Origin: Gautieria morchelliformis
Lineage: Eukaryota; Basidiomycota; Agaricomycetes; Gomphales; Gomphaceae
Assembly: GCA_015179125.1 (NCBI GenBank)
Contig: WHVA01000285.1
Span: 81,251-145,250 of the forward strand
Direction: 5' to 3'
DNA length: 64,000 bases
The notes under the pieces were generated by a model. It was not told the DNA's origin, searched no databases, and worked only from the letters and a program-made list of their open reading frames with translations. Numbering within the stretch: position 1 is the first letter of the stretch; each line of letters starts with the position of its first letter. Shown here one piece after another: positions 1 through 11,163 of the stretch. A program made the position numbers and the translations under genes.

Positions 1-1206
1 GCCTTCCTCATATTATCGTTTCTCCTTTCCGTCCATTCTGTAATCCATGGCACCCTGATTTTGCTCTGGGGTTCGGAGTCACTATCATTTCTGCAAGTTC
101 CAGTACACCCTTTCCTGCTCCTCGTCTGCTTCAACTTGTTCTCTTCACAACAAGCCGCAAGTTCGTGGTTGCTAACCGCGGCGGAGTGGTGGGGACAATG
201 CCTGAGGCTTTTGACGCCTATTTTTATTGGCTTGGAGGGCATTTCGAGCCTTCTGGTGGCCCAAAGTTGGGGTCAAAAGTCGAAAGATCTTGCAGCGAGG
301 GGTGAGGAGTGGCAGTTTACTCTTCTCGTGGCAGCAGCGGCTGCATATGTGGGCTCTGCGACCATCATCGTCTTAGTGAGTAGTGCTGTTGCTTGCCGAC
401 CTTCCTTAAAACTATGTATTCTCAGGCGTACCCTGCTGCTGCAATTTCCCCCTTCTCAGCGAGTTTGCTCGGAGCCAGTGTCGCAACACTCATCTTCTTA
501 ACCTTGATCGGATTTGGCGTCCGACGGACTAACGTCATTGAGTCAGCTGGTTTAGCCCTCTTCCTTGCCTACAACGTATGGCTCTGTGGCTATGATGGGT
601 CGTTCCCTTGGAATACATCATGGAATACCTCGGCAGCTTCGTACTAGTACGTGCTTGTTGTCGGTGATGTATTTGACATAAAATGATGTGATTCCGCCAG
701 CGCACCCTTGCTATCCAACATCCTCCCTCATTTGCAAACATTGATATCATTCATTACTCACACTTTACCCAAACCCTTGCTAGCATCCTTACTCTATCGC
801 TTGATCATCCTTCACCTTGCCTCGCGGATTCTTCCGAGTATTGGCTCCGATGCATGGGATAACGACGTTGGAGTAGACGGTGGTTGGGATGGTCGACCTG
901 TATGGCGCACAACCACCGTTATCTCCTGGGTCCTACTGATTAATGTTCACAGACTTCGCGCCTTACTCGAATTCTTCTGACTTACCGGCAATTCATCTTC
1001 ATTACGGTATATTCTCATCTACTATGTTCGTGTCCTCTCATTCCTCATTTCTGACAATCTCATTGATCTTTTATCAAGTACTTGATCATTCGTCACAAGT
1101 GTGGTGGCGCTGGGCAAACATTTTCTTCACCTTGGCCTTGTGGGCACTAGAACTACTAGTCAGCTCTGGCGATGATGATATAGGCAAGGAATGGAAGGTC
1201 GAATAA
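1..1206 (+). CDS. ICE2: ICE2-family ER membrane protein, 5' end outside window
   Basis: Partial gene; the start lies upstream of the window. Readable exons give a polytopic hydrophobic protein. The first (about 150-375) contains EGISSLLVAQSWGQ and a hydrophobic run ending SATIIVL. An intron beginning gtgagtag (376-425) leads to a second exon with VIESAGLALFLAYNVWLCGYD, and the last readable exon ends WWRWANIFFTLALWALELL before the TAA at 1204-1206. The segment LEGxSSLLVxQxxGQ followed by WQ..LLVAA.. is what I know from fungal ICE2 proteins, ER membrane proteins needed for cortical ER inheritance and lipid homeostasis. Introns in the 620-1080 part are not fully resolved. It is convergent with the phosphatase gene, 79 bp away. 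The family call rests on motif memory, not an alignment. Confidence 0.7.
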
Positions 1207-1285
1207 TTCACGTTCGCTCTTTTGGCGGGAGTTCACTTTCAAACTGAAGCCACAAAATGATGGAGTCCACAGTTCCTCTTGGTAT

Positions 1286-2044
1286 CTACACTGCACTCGT
1301 TGTGTGCTCCGGCGTGTGTAGTTGATCTAAAAAGGAATTGGAATATCTCAAACATTGCATGTACGCCTTCTCGAATCCGTCCTACGTTGGATGTTATCTC
1401 AATATAATGAAGCAGCAAGACAGTCTAGAAACGCACAATACCCCCGTAGTACGGGTCCTCAATAGACTTTCCGTCATCATAGGATCCCCAGAGCCGTACG
1501 GTGGCAGTGGCATCTGCAGGCTTCATCCGCTCTAGGTTGGCCAGGTTGGCCTTATCTGCTGCAAGTATGTGTGTGAAGTTGCGAAAGTCTCCGGGCGAGA
1601 CCTGTTGGGCTGCATGGGAAATTGGGGTACCATGCTTCCGGCACGTTTCCACTGATCTGGGAGGTCATAGGTTGAGCCTGGGTATATCAGATATGTACTT
1701 GGTCACTACCTTGGGTCTGGCTCTAGCTCACATCATGATCGGATGGTCAATCAAAACTGCAAAGAGTGAAGGTTGACCACACCTTCGCCGACATGATATC
1801 CGGCGGTACCAGCGCTATCTAAATAAGCCCTTGATGGTTTTGCATATAACTCTTAAGATGTCGCCTAGGAGACATACTTGCCTACTTTGATATCCAAACC
1901 GCGCTCTTTGACTTGATGCGCTAGAACTGCCTCACCCATTGGTGAACGGCAAATGTTTCCTGGAATGCAAATCAACGTCACCTTTGTCTCCTTGATAAAT
2001 GACGGCCTACCCAGGCAGACGACGAGGACAGATGCGGAAGGCAT
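1286..2044 (-). CDS. LTP1: low-molecular-weight protein tyrosine phosphatase
   Basis: Cytosolic cysteine phosphatase. The start at 2044 gives MPSASVLVVCLG, then an intron of 51 bp, then NICRSPMGEAV. Joined, these form the P-loop CLGNICRSP with the C-x5-R signature. Later exons supply DSAGTAGYHVGEG (near 1790), VSPGDFRNFTHILAAD with the conserved middle region (1450-1650), and LWGSYDDGKSIEDPYYGG, which carries the DP pair with the general-acid Asp. The last exon reads DGFEKAYMQCLRYSN and stops at 1286-1288. Length of roughly 160 residues is normal for the family. The P-loop intron is a multiple of three and has no stop, so reading through it falsely suggests an inserted active-site loop. Divergent from the SH3BGR-type gene with 41 bp between start codons. 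Confidence 0.9.
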
Positions 2045-2085
2045 GAGGAGGATCAGAGCATGGTCACGTGACGACATCACCCACC
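2045..2085. promoter_or_regulatory. 41-bp divergent promoter core with GTCACGTGAC palindrome
   Basis: This is all the DNA between the two start codons of the phosphatase (minus, 2044) and the glutaredoxin-like gene (plus, 2086). It contains the perfect palindrome GTCACGTGAC at 2063-2072. CACGTG cores are bound by bHLH factors such as Cbf1 in fungi. The 5' UTRs must overlap or lie in the opposite gene. Confidence 0.55.
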
Positions 2086-3012
2086 ATGCCGTCACCACCG
2101 ATACAAGTCTTCCTAACAACGATTGCCTCTCAGCCAAGCCTAAGGCAGCGACAAGGTTCTTGATATACTGCATTGGACTTTCTCGTGTTGAGCCCGTGTT
2201 GCTGCAGAGTACATCCTACGAATATTGCAGGTTCGCAAGGTAACCTTTACGTCGTATGATCTGGCCTCCGATGAGACCGCTAAAAAACTATGGAGGAGGA
2301 AAGCGCCTCCAGGTGTGTGGCCATTTTTTCACGAGGTGTAAATTGCCCATATATTTGCAGGGAAGCACGAGCTGCCTGGTATTCTTGTCGGCGGACGGTT
2401 CCCAGGCGTAAGCCTTCGAAGCCCGGTTCGAATTACGCAAGTTTAGGCTGACTGTTTGTGTCATGTCCACTAGACATTTTCAGAATTGTGGGTTAGCATG
2501 TTTGAGTCCCAGGTTATATTTTCTAACACATCTATAGTGAAGAAGCCGTTGAATACAATGAGCTATCGACCTTTCTACGTCTGAATGAAACCTGGGACGA
2601 AGACGTAGATGGCGATCGCCCCGCGCCGCCAGTACAGCCAGTTGGTGTCCCCGGCGCATCTTCTCCAGCACAGATGACAAACCATAAACCATCGTTCGCC
2701 GCTTCTCCGTCTCCTCTCAAATCGAAGAATAAAGGGCAAAGTGAACAAGAGTTCGATGTAGGGACCGAACTTGTGGGCTATGGGCTCCAAGGTGTCAAGG
2801 TGACCGATGACGAATTACGGGAGCTTGTGGAGGAACTCGGGTTAGATGGAGCAGACGCCGGCGAGCTTGTGAAAGGTCTGGGTAGTGGTGGAAATAGCGA
2901 GGGTGTCACGGAAACTCTTGGCACAGAAGCTAAATCACTCGAGACTGAGGCGACAACCAAACAGGAATTGGTCAAAGAGTCCAAAGATATCACTCAGGAT
3001 AAACATCATTAA
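2086..3012 (+). CDS. SH3BGR-type glutaredoxin-like (thioredoxin-fold) protein
   Basis: Five exons join cleanly. MPSPPIQVFLTTIASQPSLR (from 2086) is followed, after an intron ending ctgcag, by EYILRILQVRKVTFTSYDLA and then by LWRRKAPPGKHELPGILVGG, a GTFSEF exon and EEAVEYNELSTFLRLNETWD. This is the fold of SH3-domain-binding glutamic-acid-rich proteins, which resemble glutaredoxins but lack the CxxC redox pair; none is present here. The C-terminal third (about residues 130-230) is a charged, disordered tail containing GYGLQGVKVTDDELRELVEE. The protein is probably cytosolic and its biochemical role is unknown. The tiny GTFSEF exon (about 14 bp, near 2467-2480) is an inference from the conserved order of the motif. 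Confidence 0.85.
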
Positions 3013-3223
3013 GATGTTTGGGGAATGCGGTTACCCCAGCCTTTTGACCATACTACTTATCTCTTAGTCTTTAATCATAACTTCAGTAATATTGCCTGAG
3101 ATATTGATCAGATGCGGTGCAGGCTCAATCAGAAAAACTGTAAGAGTTTCCCTGGAAGGGTACTGATCAGGAACGTACAATTGTGGCAACCAGTCTAAGA
3201 TCAAGTAACTTAAATTTCCATAA

Positions 3224-4552
3224 CTATAACTTTCCTTCGCCCCGTGGTCGCATGCTCACCAGGGATCCGCCATCGAGAGCGATAGTGGCTCCATTCACAT
3301 ACGCGCCTGCGCGACTTGCTAGAAACAAAGTGGTGCCCGCGACATCCTCCGGTGTACCAATTCGTTGCAATGGCACATTGGCTTTGATTAAGTTCCCAGC
3401 GATCCGCAGAGTGTGGGCCATCACTACAAATATTGGTGGTAGGTTAATTGCACCAACATTAAATCTAGGAGACTAACTTTTGCTTTCAAACGGGCCTGTG
3501 CATGGTAAGATCAGTAACTCGTCGATAAAGTAAGATAAAGTCCATTTACCACAAGCAATGGTGTTGCTGGTGATACCTTCGTGCCCTAATCGGCCTGCTA
3601 GGTGACGACTGAGTTGATGAACTGCTGCCTAACACAACCAATGAGCAGTAGCAGCAAGATTGAATATATGCGTACTTTCGACGCCGCATAGGAGTAGGTA
3701 TGACCGCGGGGTACACGCTCGCCTTCAACAGAACCAATCTAAGTTGAAGATGTTGAGAACCACAATAAGTAACTCCGTTAAAGGTAGCAGCGACACACAT
3801 TGATGATCCGAGCTGGGTCTTTGAAGCTCGGCCCATCCTGTCCACCTTGGAGGGCAGCCTCGCGCAACAAGGGTAAACACAATTGCGTGAGAGTGAACAC
3901 CCGCTGAACGTTTAAGGTGAGAATTTTTGCGAATGCAGCATCCTGAAGGGTGGCCGTGAATTATTACGCGGCGCAGCTCTCGGGTAGCAGCTGGTAGCAT
4001 ACCGGATGGTCGTCTACGTCGTCACCCCACGTGGCGCCGGCGTTGTTTACCAATACATGCAGGGCTGCGTACCATTTGCGAAGTTAGTGTGTTGAAGCCT
4101 GGAGGGATTAAGCATATGCCTTTCTCTTGGGACTGGAGTTGGTCGACCAAGCGACGGACTTGTTCAAATTGCTGCAAATCCGCAGGCACAGATATGCATT
4201 TCCCCGGACCCAGTGCTGAGAGCTCATTTGCCGTGGCATCGCATTCTTTAGCAGTGCGTGAGGATATGTACACCTATACAGATCGTCAATGCAACTTGAA
4301 TATAATGACCATGAGCTATTCCACCTTGCAACCATTCTGCACGAAGCCCGTAGCGATCTAGCAAGAAGGAATGGTGTTCGTGAACTGCTCGGAAAGACGT
4401 ACTTCAGTCCACTCATACCATTTTACCTATACCGCGAGAACCACCGGTGACCAAAACAACCTAGAGAACCGTTTGTCCAAGTTATCAGCTGTATAAGCAC
4501 TATTACATACCTTGTCCTTGACATTGAATAAAGCTTCCAGTCTGAACGCCAT
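3224..4552 (-). CDS. classical short-chain dehydrogenase/reductase (RhlG-like)
   Basis: The start at 4552 gives MAFRLEALFNVKDK; an intron then leads to VVLVTGGSRGIG, the TGxxxGxG cofactor motif. Later exons carry VYISSRTAKECDATANELSA, LHVLVNNAGATWGDD (NNAG motif), ILTLNVQRVFTLTQL, the catalytic pair IGSVEG and YSYAASK (Ser and YxxxK), and PEDVAGTTLFLASRAGAYVN with IALDGG near the end. At least seven introns are implied. All catalytic residues of a classical SDR are present. The motif order and the start resemble fungal proteins usually labelled 'rhamnolipid biosynthesis 3-oxoacyl-ACP reductase', but the substrate cannot be read from sequence. Divergent from the kinesin gene. Confidence 0.88.
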
Positions 4553-4982
4553 CGCGAGGGACTGATCCAGTAGAGTATATACCGGTGGCTTACACAAACT
4601 AAAGCTGTTAGAAGTACTGAGTTGTATATGTATGCCGGAGAAGCGGTCAGTCCAATAGCCGGCACCCGAAAAGGGCGGCAGGGGTTCAGCTGCTTACAGT
4701 CACGCGAGAGCTCCTCGACAAGTGCATGCAGCTAATCTACAAGACCCGTCTAGCTACATTGACGGACTATCTAGGTTCACAAATCGCGTCGCCTCTCAAA
4801 GGGAGGTCCGGGAAAACACCTCGCTCGGGACTGCCTTTCACTATACTTAGTCTGGTAGCTGTAACGGTTGGATTAACCAGAAGATCACAGTACTGATTGT
4901 GGTGCACTGTGGACACTGTTTGTGAATCATCACGTGACCTGTTTAAAAAACGCGTCCTCATATTTCTTAACCTTCTTCCATC
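4553..4982. promoter_or_regulatory. divergent intergenic region of SDR and kinesin genes
   Basis: 430 bp without a gene. It contains ATCACGTGAC at 4929-4938, about 45 bp upstream of the kinesin start, one mismatch from the palindrome found at 2063 and 21013. No other convincing element was seen. Confidence 0.4.
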
Positions 4983-7900
4983 ATGGCATCTAGAAATACC
5001 AAGGCGACAGCAACTCCAGCGACTCGCTCTTCCGCGCGAGCCAAGGTCCCTACAGACCGTCCTCACACCGCCAGGGCAACACGTGCCGCAAGCAAGACCA
5101 AGGATACCACGCACGTAGTTGACCCAGTGGCAACACCCGCGAGAAAACCACTGTGGAATCGTGATAACGCCCTCTCTACACCGATAGGCACAGTTAAAAA
5201 ACCTGTGCCTCCTAAGACCAAACTCAAGGGCCTGAAGGTAAGGAAAGACACAGAAGATGTAGAATTGGAGGCTATCAAGGTGTTTTATGGTTCTCTTCAA
5301 ATGCGTGGAGTACTTACCGGAAGTGCCTTCAGGCGTTCCTTCGCATCAGACCACAGAGCTCCGAGGAACCCACTTCGACTCCATATCTATCTGCCCTGTC
5401 GAGTACAGCCGTGCAAATGACTGACCCATCCCCATCTACTTGCCGCCTTCGCCCTGTATCCACCCATTCTACATACACATTCTCCAAAGTCTTTCTTCCA
5501 GAAACTCAGCAAGCAGAATTCTTTACCCATGCCGCTCTTCCGCTGGTTCGCGACTTGCTAGAAGGACAGAACGGTCTTTTGTTTGCATACGGTGTCACCA
5601 ACTCGGGGAAGACATATACTATACAAGGTGGGAGCGGTAAAGGGGAAGGCGGCTTGCTGCCGAGAACGCTCGACGTTGTATTCAATAGTGTGGATGGCTT
5701 GCACAGTGATGCACCGGTATGTGATGTAACAGAGGCTAATAGTAGCTTACTGATGCTGCAGTAGTTCCGACCAGTCCGTTTAGCTGGAGTGGAGTATGAT
5801 GGCGAAGCGCTGGCTAGTGCACGCTCCAGCCTCGCTCAGCTTGACGCTTCTCAAAAACCTTTTGATCTCCCCGTAAACGCCGACCAAAGTGTGCTGGCCA
5901 GCGTCATCGCTGAGCAAATAGATACTGAGGACAGAGATGAGACTAGTGAGCATCCCATACTATATCGGGCGTTTTCTCAATTCCCCCTATAGTCATCAAA
6001 GTCGATCGAAACTATGAATACTCCATTTGGCTATCATATGCAGAGATTTACAATGAAAAGGTCTTTGATCTACTTGGCGTCTCATCTTCTGAACCTTCGT
6101 CGCCCGAGGCCCATATCCCTCACTCTACGTCAACATTTGGCATTCCGCGCTCTTATTCAACCATCGGAGGGTTTACGTCCTGTGCTAACCTAGCAGCCTT
6201 GGCTAATGCTCCGAGCTCCACCGACTTGAGCAATCCTCTGCTGGTCAAGCGCAAGGCCCTTGCACTGAAAAACGACCCTGATGGAGGTAAATATATTGCT
6301 GGCCTTCGGGAAGTCAGAGTGCGCAATGCAGAGGAGGCAAAGGCCATAGTAAGAATGGGTCAAATCAATCGACGGGTGTTTGGGACCCTCGCCAATCGCA
6401 CCAGCAGTCGGTCACACGGAATATTTACTCTTAAGATTATGAGAGTACACAAGGGTTGCCCCAATGTAGGCTTTCGCGGCTCAGATTGCAGATATATTAA
6501 TCGACGCGCCCCTAGGACTTGGAAGCCATCCAGACTGCCCGTCTCTCCATCGTTGACTTGGCAGGTTCAGAGCGCGCCAACAATACACATAATACAGGCG
6601 AACGCCTCAAAGAAGCGGGTAACATAAACAAGTCTTTGATGGTCCTAGGGCAATGTATGGAGGCTCTCCGGATGAATCAGAAGAAACTTGCGACCAACCC
6701 CACAAACATCAAATTGGGACTTGTGCCTTTTAGGCACTCCAAGTTAACAGAATTGTTCCAAGACTTTTTCGTGGGTAATGGTAAAGCCGTGAGTTGCTCA
6801 GATATCAATCTCCTGACTCATTACGAATCGCCGGTGCTCTAGGTGATGATTGTAAACGTTAATCCGTTTGACACCGGCTTTGATGAGAATTCGCACGTCA
6901 TGAAATTCTCAGCGTTGGCCAGAGACGTCAGCACTACCACTCACAAGCGTATTCCTCCGTCGTCAATTCCTCGCCTTGCTCCGAATACAAACCACAGACA
7001 GGTGACTATTTCCACTGGGGGTAGAGCAGGGACGAGAGTCACCGAGACTCACTTGGAGGTGTTGGAAGGTGAGTCATAATCTCTTGTGTCTTTGGTCAAC
7101 CTCTCACCTTACTCTAGAGGACGAAGAGATCGACGAGGATGATGACTCAGAGCCGGGCAATCCTCTGGTTGACGCATTATTTGAACATGTGGAGGAATTG
7201 CGCGTTCGGGTAAGTTCCACCACGACAGTCTTAGGCCGCACTGGAGACTCATGAGTATGCAGCTCTTTGAATCCGAAATGAGATGTGCGCTAATAGAGTC
7301 AGAGACAAGGGATGAGGTCATGAGGGAAATGGAAGACCGGATGATGCGCATGGAGCGTATGTTCACCAAGAGATTAATGAACGAGGTAAGTCTACTTTTT
7401 TTTTCCCTTTTTTGTCTGATTTGTCATGCACTGATGCATTTTAGCTGGAAGAGAACCAGCTTAAGACAGACAGAAAGATCGACATGCTGCATCAAGCTGG
7501 CCTGATTGGATCAGTTGCCCGTCACCCCGAGAAAGACCTCGATGATCTGGAAGATGAGCTAGGAATCGAGGAAAGTCTGGTCAGTCAGCAGATGGCCTTG
7601 TGTAGATAATTGTCTGAATCTCTGTTCACCAGGTCGTCGAGTCTGACAATGAAGTCGGCGACACTCCACTGGGTCCCGTGTCAAATAGCGTCGGTGACAG
7701 TCTGGCGACATCGTCATCATCTTCGCCGTCCGAATTGGATTCGCCTCTGGCAGGGAAAGTTCGACCTCGTCTCGGCGTCAGGGACGTTGACTCCAGTGGC
7801 GATATTGGTTTGTTTGATGACGCGACAGAAGACGAGGCAGTTTCCACAGAATACTCATCTGCGGATGAAGACATTGCAGGCAAGGAGTCTCGGGGTATGA

Positions 7901-8447
7901 CTACTGGAAGCGAATCACCGGAAGATGAAAGTGACGGGTCTGAGTGGGCTCCGGATGGTATGGACGGGAGTGCCAAAATAACCAACGCATTAATAACTTC
8001 ACCGTCGGAGCCAGCCACGGTCAAGAAAGTCATACGTGGTTCAAACATGAACATGGCATCTCCTACTTCACCTCTGCAGCACAAGACCAAAGCGAGGACT
8101 GGCGAGCTCCGCGGCCCAGAAAGGCGCATATCTTTTGATAACCTCTTTGAGGAAGGCTTGACTGATAACCATGAGGATTCAACAATCATTATTCCCAACA
8201 AACATGCCCGTAAGGCTGCATTGATGCATGCCGGACAGGGCGCTGAATACGTGCCTCGTCCCGGGGGAAACGATGATATCCCCAAAAAGAAGAAGCGGTA
8301 AGCAACATGCTAGACTTGTTCTGAAGCTGTCGATTGAAATTCCTGCGCAGCACCCTGGGTAGAAAGGCGGTGGTCACAGAGGAAGAGATCGATGCAGTTA
8401 CTCATAAGGTCGCGAACCTAATAGGGGGACAGGGCAAGGTAGTGTAA
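4983..8447 (+). CDS. kinesin motor protein, probable kinesin-6 (KIF20/KIF23-like)
   Basis: A microtubule motor with a basic, disordered N-terminus of about 100 residues (MASRNTKATATPATRSSARA...). The motor domain follows: AFLRIRP; the P-loop GVTNSGKTYT (near 5590); SYAEIYNEKVFDLL (near 6035); switch I NRTSSRSHGIF (near 6395); switch II LSIVDLAGSERA (near 6545); INKSLMVLGQCMEALR; VPFRHSKLTELFQDFF; and MIVNVNPFDTGFDENSHVMK. A long insert before EIYNEK and the variant P-loop GVTNSGKT fit kinesin-6 motors, which act at the spindle midzone and in cytokinesis. After the motor come a coiled-coil stretch (7250-7600), an acidic serine-rich tail, and a basic KKKKR segment split by the last intron; the end reads NLIGGQGKVV and stops at 8445-8447. 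The subfamily is an inference. Confidence 0.88.
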
Positions 8448-8709
8448 GGAGAATGACCAAGGGGAGCAAATGATTCACCATACGTTATATTCTGTCTCGC
8501 GATCTTGCATGATAATATTTTACCTGACTCCGGGTGTGTGCAAGGTAGATTGTCAAAAATTAGCACCAACCTTTGGTGAGTGGCACTAAGTTACCGCACC
8601 AGTTTAGCCGGCAACTTATACTTTACGACGGACGTCACGAAAGCCGTGTATCACTGAAAAATGCAGACTCTGATATGGCACGACATCGTCTAAGTGATTC
8701 AAGAAACCT
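8448..8709. other. convergent 3' intergenic space
   Basis: 262 bp between the stop codons of the kinesin and inositol monophosphatase genes. Nothing recognisable beyond ordinary 3' sequence. Confidence 0.4.
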
Positions 8710-10077
8710 CTAGATAGCATCCCACTCCTCGACACTCTTGTAAAATTCATCAACGAGACGCCTCTGGGCATCTCGACCTTTTTCAGTCTTCAATATCGAG
8801 CGAGGCAGAGGTCAGAGAAACAATAAATTAGCACAATACACCAATAAATCGATGACAGGCGTTTACTGACAGGCGTATCCGCGATGGCTCTGAAATATTC
8901 AGGAGATTACGCCAGTAAGACTCAGACCGATTACACCACACGTACCTTATTACAATGTACTTTCTCCCCCAGAGAATTTCATCCCAGTCGGTAAACTGGG
9001 AGGGGTCCTCGTCACGATGGGCGAGGAAGAAGTCACGGGAACCAGTAACATAACACCCAGCTTCGAGAGCGATCACAATGCCCGCCTGCGTGACATCAGT
9101 GATTTCGTACCTGATACACATGCCGTAGAGAATTTATGTGCTCACGCAAACGTCCCAAGGCCAACATCCGATTTCCCTGAGGCATGGTAAGGGTGCCTCC
9201 CAATTTCCAACTGAATAACGAAACGCGCACCAGTAAACATCGAGGCCTCCCTGGGCCACACAACCATAGTTCAATGCAGCGCTGCCTATACTTCTGAGAC
9301 TATGCGCCATTTTGCCGTTTGGAATTTCTTTTCCATCACCAGCTAGTCTTATAAAAGAATCTGATTTGCGGGTCATGACCGAAGAGCTACGGTCGGACCC
9401 CCATTCTACGCCCAAGAGGGCTTGCGAAAGAGAGGGGAGAGGTCTCAGTTTAGCCAGAGGGAGTGGGATGGGTTGAGGAGAAGAGGGGACAGAAAGGAAG
9501 GCTCCCTGGCCTTTCAGCCCGTAGTACTGCAGAGTGAGTACATTAGCCTATCTTCCGAGTTTGTAAGATGCCAGTAACCATTTGATCCAGGAATGGGTTG
9601 TATATGACCCCGAGAACGGGTTGTTTTTTGTAAATTAAACCAAGGGATATGCAGACAAACGGAAAACCATGCACGAAATTCGTAGTGCCATCTAAGACAG
9701 CCTGTCATGAAGAACGCTATGCTTTGGAAACACCGGCCTACCTATAGGGTCTACACAGAAGGTGGGCTCGTCTGTAAGAGGTGGCCGGCTTCCAGAGGAG
9801 AAGGATTCTTCTCCTATGCTGTAGGAACTCAAGAGGCGCGACTCAAGAGGATCAAGGTATCTCACAAGTTAAAAGCAGGCCAGGTTTTGGCGATTTCGCT
9901 CCTTACGAGTTCCTCCACTTTTACGTCCCATTCCGTCACCAGGTCGACAGAGTTCTTTTTCTCATCCACATTGCCCTCTCGAAGGATTGCTGTGGAACCT
10001 CGCAGGATTAGTTCACCGGCTGACCACGCAAGCTTTTTAGTGAAATCGAGCAACGTTGTCAAGTCCTGGGCTGCCAT
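8710..10077 (-). CDS. inositol monophosphatase family phosphatase
   Basis: Mg-dependent phosphatase. The start at 10077 gives [40 protein letters not shown] follows, then [10 protein letters not shown] (the metal-binding GEE), and DPI joined across an intron to [14 protein letters not shown], which is the DPIDGTTNF motif. The C-terminal half has [20 protein letters not shown] and, across an intron, [20 protein letters not shown] (the W.WD.AAG motif that binds the third metal). The last exon reads [20 protein letters not shown] and stops at 8710. All metal ligands are visible. Likely substrates are myo-inositol 1-phosphate or related sugar phosphates; fungal QutG proteins have the same fold, so the exact role is open. 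Start codon 40 bp from that of MTQ2 on the other strand. Confidence 0.9.
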
Positions 10078-10117
10078 GAGGCGGAAATCGAAATGAAGCT
10101 GGTTAGTAATTGACGAA
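10078..10117. promoter_or_regulatory. 40-bp divergent promoter core
   Basis: The whole space between the start codons of the inositol monophosphatase (minus, 10077) and MTQ2 (plus, 10118). It is too short for separate promoters, so one bidirectional promoter with overlapping 5' UTRs is likely. No CACGTG box is present here. Confidence 0.5.
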
Positions 10118-11101
10118 ATGATTCCCACTCCGGACCTCTCACATCTCACCCGTGTAGATTACGAACATGTTTATGAACCAGCCGGTTTGCATTCTCAATT
10201 AATATTATCTAACAGGAATATCAATCGATGGCCGCTTTTTCAGAAGACACCTTCATACTGCTCGACGCACTGGAACAAGATGCAGCCGAACTGCAATCGT
10301 CACGGCCTCTTATATGTCTAGAGATTGGGTAGCGTCACCACCCTAGTAACTTGCTGCCCATCTAAAATATCCATGCAAGGTCTGGCTCCGGCTGCGTCTC
10401 TGCATTCTTAGCCAAGATTCTAGGCTCCAAGGCTTGTTGTCCGTAAATCTGTTTCCTGGCTCGAGCTATCTTCCATTCTCGACCCAACAGTATTTCTCTG
10501 CACGGATATCAACTCGTATGCGTCGCGCTGTACCTTGGATACAGGCCATCAGAATAGAGTGAATTCTCGAGTTCAGGGACCAACAACGAATGGAGTTTAA
10601 CCACGTCCTTACAGGCTGCTCTCCAGCCAGTCGTGGCTTCCCTCGCCGATCCCTTTCTAGAAAGACTAGGGCATAACGTCGATGTGTTGCTTTTCAACCC
10701 TCCCTACGTGCCCACTGTATCGCAAGACTGGCAGTCTGCGCAGTTTGGCAAGAGTTTGGAAGGCGCGTGGGCAGGTGGCACCGACGGCATGCAGCTCACA
10801 AACGAATTGCTGATGAACGTCAATGTAAGTGCGTCGCATTCCCTACTATCCCCTTCGCCAAACCGTTTTCTGCGAAGCATCTTCTTTCCCCCCGTGGTAG
10901 ATTTTATCTTGTCGCTCTAAAAGCCAATGGCATAGAGAACATACAACAGAGAATGCTGGCATTTGGGTTTGCAAGCAAGGCACGCAAGTATGTTTTTCGC
11001 ATGGATTTGACTGCTCACGAAGTGGTGGCTTTCAGATTTGTTTGCAGCGTCGCGCAGGACGGGAGCATTTGTTCGTTATACGATTTCAGAGGATGCCCTG
11101 A
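10118..11101 (+). CDS. MTQ2: eRF1 N5-glutamine methyltransferase catalytic subunit
   Basis: Class I SAM-dependent methyltransferase that modifies the GGQ glutamine of release factor eRF1 together with Trm112. The first exon gives MIPTPDLSHLTRVDYEHVYE. After an intron come EDTFILLDALEQDAAEL and ICLEIG, then across another intron GSGCVS, which completes the SAM loop EIGSGSGCVS. The catalytic motif NPPY is in DVLLFNPPYVPTVSQDW (near 10700), followed by WAGGTDGMQLTNELL. Further exons give FYLVALKANGIENIQQRML and, ending the gene, ICLQRRAGREHLFVIRF before the TGA at 11099-11101. Length of about 230 residues matches the family. The start is supported by the conserved MIPTPDLSHL N-terminus. Confidence 0.92.
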
Positions 11102-11163
11102 AAAAAACAACCCCACGATAGAAAAACCCGCTCGTACAACAGATATATTTTTGTGGTATCTCT

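Noticed and set aside
1954-2010. Apparent extra residue in the phosphatase active site (CIPGNICRSP)
   Set aside because: The segment is the end of a 51-bp in-frame intron; removing it restores CLGNICRSP.
7626-8285. 219-codon minus-strand frame
   Set aside because: Antisense shadow of the serine-rich kinesin tail.
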